NCBI GenBank assembly: GCA_025602905.1
Contig: JAHLKI010000028.1
Span: forward strand, 186,001 to 250,000
DNA from: Phlyctochytrium arcticum
Taxonomy: Eukaryota; Chytridiomycota; Chytridiomycetes; Chytridiales; Chytridiaceae
Length of the DNA stretch: 64,000 bases
Reading direction: 5' to 3'
Within the stretch, counting starts at the first letter, position 1; every line of letters starts with the position of its first letter. Position numbers and translations under genes: made by a program. The notes below the pieces were generated by a model. That model made no database searches. It was not told the DNA's origin and worked only from the letters and a program-made list of their open reading frames with translations. Positions 44,765 to 55,480 of this stretch are shown piece after piece.

Positions 44765-47434
44765 TCAGAGTCCGATCCAGTACGAGCGACCACCATCGTT
44801 GTGCAGAGTCGAAGCTCCCCCCAGCAGCAAAGTTTCCTTCTTCTTGCCCTCAACCTCGGTATGGAGGACGGGGGTCACCATCCATTCGTACCAGACTTTA
44901 CGCGAATCACAGCACCGCCAAAAGTGAATGTCCACCGATGATCCCGCTGACAGGAATGTGGGGGTCTGCTCAAGGTAAAACTTAGGAGAAGAAACGGAGA
45001 GGCTCGCGAAAATGAACATACCTTCATGGGAAAGAAGATGGGGAACCAGCTGAACATTCCAGGTGAATGGGTCTTGGGGTGAATGCTAATCATCACATCC
45101 TTGTACAGTACAGCTTCGAAGTATCCAGCAATGCCATGCTATCGCAAAGAAGAAGAAGAAACAGAGATCAGATTCCAGAAAGTGCAAACGTGCGTTGGAG
45201 GTTATCACCGCACCATCAAGGCATCCTTGGTGATGGAAAATCGTTGCTTTGCATAGCGGTTGTTATGCTGATTGAAATCAGGGCTGCCGTTTTGCATATC
45301 CAATTTTCGGTTGGGGTGCTCGAATTTCCAAACAGCTTGCGGCTCCGCTGGGTGGTGGAAAAATGTAAGACAATGCGCAAGATTTTCAGATTTCCACCCA
45401 ACACCCACCAAGTTCGTGTACGGCACGGAATTTGACAATGTAAGGAGTTTCGCTGCTGCTCTTTTCATCTCCCAAAGCAAGGACTTCATTGTATAGCTTG
45501 GTAGATGATAGAGGTGAGATGAAAGCGGTGTATTCGGAAGGAATTGAGATGCCATCGGCTGCATGAATGTAGAGATCAGCAAGAGCGGTGCTTTTAAAGA
45601 CAATAATATACACTTACGCTTGAGAAACTTTTGCGCGCCATCAAGACATTCCGGAGACAATTCGTTGTCTATACAGAACAGAACGATCAATAAATGCTGT
45701 GAACACCGATTCATATTATAGTATACACTTACCACCAAATGACCCGAGTAGCTCGCTGATCATGATGTCCGCCTGGACAGGGGCATTCCAGTGTCGCATA
45801 TCAGTGTGGACAACTTCAACGCGGTCACCCCATTCTGACTCCTTTCGGGACTGAAGTCTAAAGGGTATTCAATGTTAAAGAGTATGTTCAGTCACGTAGG
45901 ATAAAGATCCTCACTTACGTGACAATAGCATTGGGATTCTTTTCTACGGCGTAGACTTTCACTTTACGTTTGGCGTTCTCCGCGGCTTGAAGTGCTCGCT
46001 GAACCAATGGGCCACGGCCAGCTCCAACAACCATCACAACACTGAAGAGTGGGATGAGATGTGATGCCACTGTGGAACGATAAATGACACTACGGACCTG
46101 ACAATGTCTGAATCGTCTGGAACGCGATCTTTCAGGGCATGGAATGTAGCCTGTCCGTCAGATGTGTAAATCATTTTGATAGATAACTGTTCATTTGTAC
46201 CCAGCTCACCCTTTCATACTCAGCATACTTGATGGGATCCTTCTCAAATACTTCGTAAGTTCCAGACTCAAGATTGTCCATCAAAGGCTGCAGTCACTTA
46301 ATCAATGCGACGCTAGATGGCGCATGTTCACAATAAGTTACCTGAAGCGGCAATTGGAGATAGCTACACATATTGTTAGCCTAGCGCACATCGATCTAAT
46401 TCAAGGCACCTACTCATGATATCCCGTGGCAAACTTGTCAACAACATCCAACTCTGGTTTCGTACGGAAAAGGTGGTTGATGTATTGGTGATATGCAGCA
46501 AAGCCACCTTGCGGGTGCAAGCTCTCTGTTTCCGACGCAGCGCGAATGATATATTGCACCTTTGCCTGAGAGAACAAGTCAATATTCAATTATTGTCACA
46601 ATTCACTGTTAAAACGCGTTCACCTCCATCAGACTGCGTAGGAAGTTTTGATGTCTTTTTGGCAAGACGGGGAAACCTTTGCCATTAGGTACAAAAACAG
46701 AAGTCGGGATGACTACAGCCTTGATGGGCTCCGACTGCCATTGCTCAAGTATCGTGTCCTCAGGAAGCTCTGCCCCCAATTCCACCGCTGCGAAATCATC
46801 AGCATTGCAAATCGAGAACGTTAGACACGGTGTAACAAACCTGCGCCAAGCTTAGTGTTGTGGTTGCAGATCGTTCTCAATACATTCCAATCATTCCAGG
46901 TTGAGGGTTTTTTGGAATCCAGAGGTATCTGTACCCAAGTCTGCAAAGAATGTAGAGTAAGTTTTTCGATCCCAGACACGAGATGTGTTTGTTCTTCCAA
47001 ACCTGAGTGTAAGCTGACATCCCCAGCATATGATTCAGCACCCGCGCGAAATTCAAACAGTTTTCCGTCGCTGGGAATTTGTACATTACGGCGTTCAATC
47101 CCAAATGCGAAGCCCATTGGACCTGGCGTTTGACTAGCGCTTCGGCAGCTTGCCGCGTATCTTCCTCCGGCGCATCAAGGGCATCGTAATGGGAGATGCC
47201 ACCAACAATGAACTGAGACCAGCTGACGTCCGTAACTCGCAAATCATCTGGCGAGAATGCTTCGCGATCTTTGCGATCTGCCGCTAATAAGGACTGTCCG
47301 CGCTCGGAAAGCAGCAGATCCAACACTCCAAAGCTGTAGCCACACTCGTTGGCGACCGCCCCCAAGGTGTCCACATCAGAAACCTCGACAAACTGAAGGC
47401 CCACTGGCAGTAGCGTTTCTTCCGTAGAGTCCAT
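44765..47434 (-). CDS. Type II protein arginine methyltransferase PRMT5/Skb1
   Basis: Fourteen exons: 47434-47003, 46940-46841, 46787-46624, 46565-46414, 46363-46342, 46287-46210, 46150-46098, 46041-45919, 45857-45733, 45668-45618, 45558-45409, 45347-45214, 45138-45022, 44965-44765; 633 residues, close to the human 637. N-terminal TIM-barrel region, then the SAM-binding '[13 protein letters not shown]', the double-E loop '[20 protein letters not shown]', the 'FEHPN' turn and the C-terminal beta-barrel with '[15 protein letters not shown]' and '[16 protein letters not shown]'. It makes symmetric dimethylarginine on Sm proteins, histones and others. A Glu pair in the double-E loop is present, so the enzyme looks active. 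Two exons are only 22 and 51 bases. It is divergent from the ITFG1 homologue with 167 bases between ATGs. Confidence 0.94.
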
Positions 47435-47601
47435 CTTCCTTGATCTGCAGATCTGCAATTTCCCTGGACGAGTTTATTTTTACCTGCGTTGACACTCTGG
47501 TCGCACACGCGAGGGTTCGGAGCAAGACCCGAGGGCTGTCAAATATTGGCATAATTCACAGACGGTTTGTCACTAGCTGGAAATTAACGGCTGGAACGGC
47601 C

Positions 47602-50348
47602 ATGATTCCCTGGAGGCCCATTGGGTTCTTGGCACTAGCAACTTGTGTCGCCGCAAAGACTCCGACCTTCTCTTCCTCTGGTCTTTTCGACTTGGATGTT
47701 GGTCTCAACAACGTGGACGGTCTCGTCGCCGCCTACGGTGATTTTGACAGTGATAAATTGTATAAGGGTTTGCGCCGTTCTTAAAGAGAGTTTATTATGG
47801 GTCTCTAACGCATTTGGGTCTTTTCAGCACGGACATATTTGTACTGAATACCGCACAAACAAGCGTCGCAGTCTACCGATGGAATCACGGTATACACCAA
47901 GATCGACGATTGCATGTGGAGGACATTAATCTGAAATCTGGTGTAGGGGACTTTCGATTCGATATAATACCGGGGACAAAGGTCTCCTGGGATCCGGGGG
48001 ACGGTGTCATCACATCCGTGGTGCCTGGAGACTTTAATTTCGATGGCAAACTTGACATGCTGGTCATGGGACGGAAGAATCCAAACGACGTAAAAGGAGA
48101 TCTGAACATGCAAATCTATTATGGAAACGCCAAGGACTCATTCAGTAAGCTAAATAGTGGACGATCGGTATATTGCGGGACCATGGCTGAGCGACTATCA
48201 TTGTACAGATACAACATCATTCCCTCTGGAGAAATCTAGTGCTGTTCAACCCATGATTGTTGATTTTTACGGGGACTTGAAGCCCAACCTTCTGGGCTAC
48301 AAAGCAGGCGGAACTGACTTGTCGCTATGGAGTCCATATACTGGAACCGGGCAAAGGTAGCCAGATTTTCGGAAAGACGTTACATGAACTATACTCATCA
48401 ACTGACATGTGCAGCGTGCCGGTCAAGTTCAATTCAACACTTGAATTATGCAAGATTTCTCAACCTCATTCCAATGCCTTTGTGGATATCGATGGTGACT
48501 GTCTAGCCGGTTTGTCCCAGTAACTGCTTCGGTCAATTCTTACAGCTTGAATAACCGTTGCGTAAAGATCTCGTGTTGACCTGTGACGATGGCACTGGGA
48601 AGATTTCTTTTGAAGTTTGGTTGAATACTATCGACCAAGGCTTTGTATTTGGCAAACGGGGCCCCTTGCCAGCAGGATCTGGCCAGTTGTCCTTTGCAGA
48701 CATGGGTATGTGTTATACACAAGCAAAATGTTAGCTCTGGCTGAAAGTAACGTACGGACTCGGTAGACGGCGACGGAACAATGGACATAATCTTCCCAGC
48801 GTGCAACTCACCGACCACCTGTTTCATCCACGTGCTGCATAACCAGCAGATCCCCCTTTGTGACGGGACTACCACGAATAAGTGCAGAGATCCGCATGAT
48901 TTGTGTAAGGCCGATTTGGACTTTCAGTTTGAGTTCAATGAAACCACGGGGGTACGGCGACAGACAAATGAAAGTTCGGTATCACGCCGTTAATTTATTT
49001 ATCATTCTAGGGGCATGTCGTGATTCCTGTTGCTGACTTACTGGGAGCATCAGAAGGTTTGCAGCTGACGAGCGACAGAATAAAAGGCAAACCGCCAATC
49101 TCGCTTCGAGTGGGTAAGTGGCCTTGTCTCAACATACGCGTGTTATATGCTCACGCGGGGGACATCAAGGTGACCTAAGCAATGATGGGTATCCGGACAT
49201 TCTGGCCAGCACCACTAAGGGAACTCGACTTTTGCGTTCCGTCCCGTGTGACCGCGGATCATGCACCTTACATGCAGTCAGCGCAGGTCGGCGTACCTTT
49301 GAACTTATAGACACAGGATCACTCTTACAATCGTCAAGCGTTGCTGCGGCGTCTTTTTTGGATTTGGATGAGGATGGGACACTTGACATCCTTACTAGCT
49401 CAAATGAGGGAGGGACTTTCAGAATCAAAGCATATTTCAACAATTTCTACCATGATGCGTTCTTTCTCAAGGCGTTAGGTTGGATTTTTTCACACTGCCG
49501 TCTCAGCAATCATACTGACAATCTTCTGTAGTTACCAATGGAGTATGCCCGGAATATTGTCCTTCAGGAGAAAGGTTTCCATCACCAAGGGTTCGTACAG
49601 ATTCGTTCTGCATTGTCTGTTTTGGACGGTCAAACTAATTCTCTCGCCATAGCCATATGGTACGAATTACGTTGGTGCCACTTTCAAATATACCGTGCTA
49701 GACACATATGGCCGCAGAAGGGCTGTTCAAGGTAAATCTTTCTCAGTTTGCGTGTATCGTTGGGGACTTTTGCTGACGGGGCTCACGATTGCCAGCGGCC
49801 CAACTACCACAGACTACATACTTTTCATTACAAACCCCCTATTCTCTGCTAGGTCTGGGCAGAACAAATAATTACTTGGAGGATCTTTTCGTGGGAGTGA
49901 CACGACGAAAGGTGCGCCATGCTTGTACTCGGGCCTGGCGGTTGTAGCTGATATGTCTTCCCATCAAGGCTGAACACACAGGATATTATTCTGGGGTCAT
50001 TCCAAACTCGCAGCTCATCTTGATACCCTACCAGCAGGATCAAAACGCGCGTCCGGACAAGTAATGTCCACTGTCGCCGGCGTTGATGTTATTTTTGCTC
50101 ACATTTATCCCTCTCAGTTGGAAACTCGTGTTATTTGTCAACCCAAGCTCGGCCTCCAAGTCCGTCATGCTGGTATTGCTGACCTCTCTGATCATTTTGG
50201 TTTCTGTCACTGGAACTCTTCATTACCTGGAAAAGGTGCGTTCTCAACATCCAACTGAGTTTCGCCGATCTTCTGAGCTCTCATTTAGCGTGAAGACGCC
50301 CACGAGCGAAGAAGGGCTCTCCACTACATCAACTTCGACGCTCTGTAA
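47602..50348 (+). CDS. ITFG1/TIP (T-cell immunomodulatory protein) homologue, FG-GAP repeats
   Basis: Fifteen exons: 47602-47759, 47828-47889, 47947-48144, 48209-48356, 48415-48509, 48568-48705, 48767-48951, 49011-49113, 49170-49478, 49532-49590, 49653-49731, 49796-49911, 49969-50060, 50118-50235, 50289-50348; 639 residues (human about 612). Signal peptide 'MIPWRPIGFLALATCVAA', then FG-GAP-like calcium-binding loops: 'YGDFDSDKFTDIFV', 'PGDFNFDGKLDMLV', 'VDIDGDCLADLVL', 'DGDGTMDIIFP', 'GDLSNDGYPDILA' and 'LDEDGTLDIL'. One transmembrane helix ('SVMLVLLTSLIILVSVTG') and a short cytosolic tail ending 'HYINFDAL' follow. Type I membrane protein; in animals (linkin) it acts in adhesion together with RUVBL and tubulin. 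An RVB1 gene lies 5 kb away, which may be chance. Exon 13's acceptor is less certain. Confidence 0.9.
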
Positions 50349-50492
50349 TCCGAGTTTTATTATTATAGTACCAAAAGTATTACGGACAGCGTATTGTGTA
50401 TATATTGTAAAGCGATTCTACGAACCAACTCGGTGACATTAGGATCTTGGTGTCTCCCGCACGGCGCGGATGGTTTGCCCCATGCTCCAGCC

Positions 50493-51257
50493 TCAAGTAG
50501 CTAATATTTCGTCCTGCGGCAGATCAACTCCGGATATGTGCAACATCTGCCGAAGTGTTTCGTTCTCTTTGGCCATACCACCTAGGACGACGTCGACGTT
50601 TACGTCGTCGGCGTTGAGTGCTTCGCGCATAACCCGGAGGCAATTGCTGAGCTGCTCTTGCAGGATTGTGTTTTCATTTTTCAGCGAGGTATTATTGACC
50701 TAGAATACCGTATAAATTGGATACGGTTACTTTGCCACTTGGAAAAATCAGACGGCATACCCGCTCTTCTTGTAAAGTATGCTCTAGTTTCAGCTGCAGA
50801 TCATGCTTCTCCTTCTGAATTGAGTGCTGCAGCAGATGGTGTCAAGTTCATGAAAAAGCGCATGTTATTGGATAGTGGTACGAACCGCTTGGGAGCGAAA
50901 CTTTGTCATCAAAATCTCAAGTGTAGTCTCATACTGCTTGATGGTCTGGTTGAGTAGTTGATTCTCTCTCTGTATATCGCCGTATCGACTATCATATTCT
51001 ATGAGAAATAGGTCGGTCAGAGAAAATGATTTGATGAGATATGAATGGGTAGTGACGGACCTGCAGCCGTTATCTGCGGTACCTCAACAGGCCTCGGGAT
51101 CTACTCTCACAGTTGGAATAATAAAAAGCGTTTCTCTTTTGCCGCGACATACCTGCAAAGCACTCACACGCGCCGACAACTCTTTGACTAGAAGCCGATT
51201 GTCTTGCCACTTTTCGCTGATCTTTTCCAGCCTTTCCACAATCTCATCTTCGTTCAT
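50493..51257 (-). CDS. SIKE/FGFR1OP2-family coiled-coil protein
   Basis: Five exons: 51257-51153, 51100-51061, 50998-50886, 50826-50761, 50699-50493; 176 residues. The 40-base second exon is inferred: phases of exons 1 and 3 are incompatible without it, and it supplies 'IPRPVEVPQITAAE', a good fit. The rest is coiled coil with family landmarks 'RYGDIQRENQLLNQTIKQYE', 'TTLEILMTKFRSQ', 'LSNCLRVMREALNADD' and 'MAKENETLRQML'. SIKE/FGFR1OP2 proteins are adaptors of the STRIPAK phosphatase-kinase complex and link it to the cytoskeleton; fungal counterparts are poorly described. Divergent from elongin C with 221 bases between ATGs. Confidence 0.82.
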
Positions 51258-51478
51258 CCCGCAGCAGCAATCTCTTCATAGTGGGGGGTTTCCAACAATA
51301 CTCCTGCTTGCTTTTTGGAACCTCCTTTGGGTGATTTCCCAAATTCCCAAAATCCGCTCTGACATTTCACGCTTTCGTGCTCACGTGATCTCAATTGATG
51401 ACAAGTTTCCCACAAAGCTCCGTCGGTTTTCCTCAAAAATCTCAGGAGTTGAACTGTGATCAACTAATAGTCGGCATC

Positions 51479-51922
51479 ATGTCTAATGCCAATCTTTCTG
51501 AAGACTTGCTGGCGGAAAATGTCAAGCTTGTCAGCGCAGACGGCTTTGAGTTCATGATTGACCGAAAATGCGCCATGGCGTCCGGAACTATCAAGAATAT
51601 GTTGTCAAGTCCAGGTATGTGGTTTAAAGGGATTCTCTACAATTTCAGCAAAAATTAACAGAGATCCAGGGCAATTCACCGAGTCTGTGCAAAATACCGT
51701 CAATTTCCGTGACATCAAGTAAGCAGGCAATCGAAGGCATTATCAGATTCTTCATGTATCTAATCTATGTTCGTTTGTAGAGCAGTGATCCTGGAGAAGG
51801 TCTGCAAGTACCTTTACTACAAAGTCCGATACACAAACAGCACAACCGAGATACCCGACTTCGTAATTGAGCCTGAGATTGCACTTGAGTTGCTCATGGC
51901 TGCCGACTTCTTGGATTGTTGA
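51479..51922 (+). CDS. Elongin C
   Basis: Three exons: 51479-51614, 51670-51718, 51781-51922; 108 residues, the normal size of this SKP1/BTB-fold protein. Recognisable: '[20 protein letters not shown]', '[12 protein letters not shown]', '[20 protein letters not shown]', '[18 protein letters not shown]' (the family's invariant C-terminus). It bridges cullin and BC-box substrate receptors and joins Elongin A in transcription elongation. Confidence 0.95.
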
Positions 51923-52291
51923 ATAACACGAAGTTCCCTTTTTTGAAACACCATTGTAAATAGTCTGGGGGTTGACAAGTGTGATGGTAGAGGTCGCATA
52001 AACAACATCATCTATGGAAAATATATATATTACATATGCACAAAAGAGGAGAGATTTGACAACATAAATACAAATAAATGGGAAAATAGTGTCGATCCAT
52101 ATATACAGGACAAGCCTGATGTGGGCAGGTTCACTGTCATACTTCTGGTCAGCAGGGTTTACGAGCGATCGGCGAATGGTTGTTGTCGCTACCCGAGGGT
52201 CAATACCGGATTTATATCCGTTCGCGATTCCGATAAACATAAATATACACGTCTACGGCTCATCCAACGGAAAGGGTATACTGTGGCGGGT
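51923..52291. other. Convergent intergenic spacer
   Basis: Lies between the elongin C stop and the 3' end of the bestrophin-like gene. Frames here are short; nothing else seen. Confidence 0.45.
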
Positions 52292-53738
52292 TCAACCAGT
52301 TTGTGCAGCTGCAGCTCTCATGGATGCCTAGTGTAACTGAGTGAGCTTTGCTGTGTTGCAAATCACAGCAAAAGAGCAACCCACCTCATCAAGAGTCGCT
52401 TGCGACGATGCCAAATCCTCCCAGGGCCGCTTCCATCGAGTTGGATCAAGCTTGTCTGGTCGGTCCATGATGCTGACGACCTCTGCATGAATCATATCGC
52501 AAATATCGTCCACGGGAAGATCATTGTCATCTAGCAGGATCCCTTTAGCATCCGATTGTAACGTGTTGAAAGACAAAGGACACATACCAAGCCCAAACGG
52601 GTTTTCAATTTCGCCACCAATGGCTTCCAAGCCGAGTAAAGTAAATGAGGCGAGGAACAGCAATGGAACTGAGGAACAACATGATAAGTTACAGGCGGCA
52701 CGTGTAAACTCACTTTGTTTACTTACTTGTCCCCCATTTGTTTCCAGTCACCAACTGGAAAGGTAATGATAGCAAGTAAACAATCAGCGTTTGTTTCAGG
52801 TGGATCGAATACGCAAAAGGCAGAGGGGTGTTGCGAATTCTCTCAAATCCACTGAAGCATTCAATTGCCAGGTTGAGTGCATTATTCATGCATCCAAATT
52901 GTGACACATCAATCTGAGCGGTATCCCGGACCTTCATAATGTAGGCCTAAAATTAGGAAAGATAAGTTGCCGGTGAAGGGGAGCACGAGTACTTTGAACA
53001 AACCCCAATGTGGAACGAAATTTCAAGAGGCAAATTCTTAATGTCTGGAGGGTCTTTTCGGTCAGGTGCAAAGTCCGGAAGATGGTTGATGAATGGATAC
53101 ACATCATCATAGTCCAGCCCCAGCTCATTGCGAAAGTAGTGCTTGGTGGAATTCATGTATGCGATCAACAAGTTCATCGCCCCGCGCTTCTCCATAGCTT
53201 CATGAGCATCGCGGGCAATTACCCCAATCCATACAAAGCGCGACAAATTGCGAATCTAGTGATTATCGTGATTTGTTAGGCCAAGTCGTCTGGCATAGTA
53301 CGTCTCGGACGCGCACCTGCGTTTCCAGCTGTCCCCAGAGACGACGACCTTCCCAGTACCGGTCATAGGCCGTATTGTTACGAAACACCAGAAGCAAACC
53401 CATCACCAGACTAACGATGGTAATCAAAAGTGTGGAATCAGGGAGAAATCCCTTGAGGAAATTGACTCGCGGGACCATGAAGAACACGGTCCAGACGGCA
53501 CCCCATGCTGTGATCAGGAAGGACGGAAGCAGAATTCTCGGAATGACACTCCCCCGGATTTTGAATACTATATTCGATAGTAATACGTTAGTAAGGTATA
53601 TGCAAGTGGTGCGAAAAGGAGGAACGAACAGTTTTGCGCCTGGTGGTAATAATTCGACTGGTTTTTGACTTTGGCTCTCAGGGTAGCTCGCCGAGACACC
53701 TTTCCTGGCCGTGAGGGCCGTTTGATTGTCCCTGCCAT
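52292..53738 (-). CDS. Bestrophin-like membrane channel protein (UPF0187/RFP-TM)
   Basis: Exons: 53738-53630, 53567-53317, 53255-53004, 52946-52727, 52668-52588, 52530-52385, and a final exon 52327-52292; about 364 residues. Without the last splice the frame ends at 52328 (371 residues); the 57-base candidate intron has GTGGGT and ACTAG ends, so I could not decide. Family landmarks: 'MGLLLVFRNNTAYDRYWEGR' with 'RLWGQLETQIRNLSR', 'FERIRNTPLPFAYSIHL', 'LLGLEAIGGEIENPFG' and 'DNDLPVDDICDMI'. Four hydrophobic segments. Plant and bacterial relatives are chloride-type channels; the fungal members are uncharacterised. Divergent from the adenylate kinase (295 bases between ATGs). Confidence 0.87.
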
Positions 53739-54033
53739 TCTCTACTTTCTGTTGCTTTACTCTGAGAAACTCAAGATGGTACAGTAGGATTCCATTGCGA
53801 AATTTCGAAGGACAACGATTCTAGCAGGAATGGCGGCGCACTCGAATGTACAGCGCCGCACTTTATCCAGAGTTATACAAGGGCACTGGAACCGCCAAGT
53901 GATGACAAGCCCCGGAACAACGGGGCGATTCGGAATTGGCAAGTTCCTGACCAGATCCCATTGACGGACCGCAAAGACATTATCGCCAGGATTGGGCCCA
54001 ATTTGACGGCTGCCGGAGGACTAGCAGCTGGCA

Positions 54034-55223
54034 ATGACTGCGTTGTGGTGGACGTTGGCGCGGGCTCGGCCAGCGGCGAGCGAGATCTATGCCATAGGGA
54101 CGCGGCAGCACCAACGATACTTGGCGACAGCAACAACGAAGAGGCCGTTGCGTTCACTGATCATGGGTAGCCCTGGTATGTATCTAACATCAACCAAAAT
54201 GTCTTTACCTTCTCACTAAGCATCTACTTATTTTCCAGGTGCTGGGAAAGGCACGCAAACGAAACGGATAGGCCAAAAGTTTCACATTGTTCCCATATCC
54301 AGCGGCGACCTTCTACGGAAAAACATTCTAGAGGAGACATCTGTAGGAATGGAAGCCCACAAGTACATTGAACAAGGCGCCCTCGTGCCAGATGAGCTGG
54401 TGGTGGAGCTCATCCTCACTGCCCTGGGCGAATTGCCATCCCGCGTAAGTGCCACTTGCTGAGCGCCATTTCTAGTTTGCTAAGTTGTTCATATAATAGA
54501 GCTGGATGCTGGACGGTATTTACACTCAGTTCTTCTATGACTTCCCATACTTGGACATCCCACTGACACCATGTCGCAGGTTTCCCGCGCACTCTTGAGC
54601 AAGCCGAGACGTTGGACGATCATTTACAAAAGTTATCTCAACCATTGGATCTGGTCATCAACCTTGATGTGCCTGAACAAGGTACCCTCTACAAATCTAT
54701 CAGACACTTTACAGTTACTAATGTGGGGTATTTGCTTACTCAGTTATAATGCAACGAATCATAGGTCAGTCGATTATTTTGTTGACATCTTTTTGAGCGA
54801 ATGTGTCCTAACTTGCAATGCGATATTCAGATCGATGGATACACCCACCCAGCGTATGCTTGCTCACGGTTAGCATGCCCACTGCAACCAGTTAACGTGA
54901 TTCTGTGGATTCATAGGGTCGAACATACAACATGTCCTATAACCCTCCCATCAATCCCGGCTACGATGACCTCACAAACGAACCTCTTGCCAAACGGCCA
55001 GACGACAATGTTGTAAGTTACCCCATTCAATCTTCGAGCATTCTCGCGTCTTACATTTGAAACAAAGGAAACCTTCAAATACCGCCTAGACAAATACCAC
55101 GAACTTACGAAACCCCTGCTAGAATACTACTCCGCCAAAGGCATATTGCATAATTTCGAAGGCGATACCTCGGATATCATATATCCAAAGATAGAGCGCG
55201 AGTTAGCGAGACAGATGAGATAG
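54034..55223 (+). CDS. Mitochondrial adenylate kinase (AK3-like GTP:AMP phosphotransferase)
   Basis: Eight exons: 54034-54175, 54239-54444, 54500-54515, 54580-54681, 54744-54764, 54831-54853, 54917-55012, 55068-55223; 253 residues. The chosen ATG gives an Arg/Ala-rich N-terminal extension ('MTALWWTLARARPAA'), a likely matrix presequence; a shorter start is possible at the Met before 'GSPG'. P-loop 'GSPGAGKGT', AMP-binding 'ISSGDLLR', 'DGFPRT', LID 'DRWIHPPSGRTYN' and 'RPDDN'. The LID has no zinc cysteines. Microexons of 16, 21 and 23 bases are needed and each restores conserved residues. The enzyme interconverts nucleoside mono-, di- and triphosphates; AK3-type nucleotide preference is inferred from the LID. 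Confidence 0.9.
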
Positions 55224-55480
55224 CCATCTTCTTCTCCCAGCATGTACAATTAGGTCACCATCCCCTGAACATAGATCACATACACAGCGACGCTTTCGTT
55301 GTCATTCACAGACGACATTCATGGACAGGATCAATGGATCATCGACGCGAGATACAAGAGAAAAAGTCATGTTGAATAAACACGTGAAGATGTAGAATAA
55401 GTTAAAAACAAAAATCCGGGTGTTGACGTGCATCTCTGATAAAGAAAACACCATTGGATGAACTGGTCCAAAAAAGTTGC

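Noticed and set aside
53961..54170. Plus-strand frame overlapping the adenylate kinase 5' end
   Set aside because: It is in a different frame from the P-loop; the frame starting at 54034 leads directly into GSPGAGKGT.
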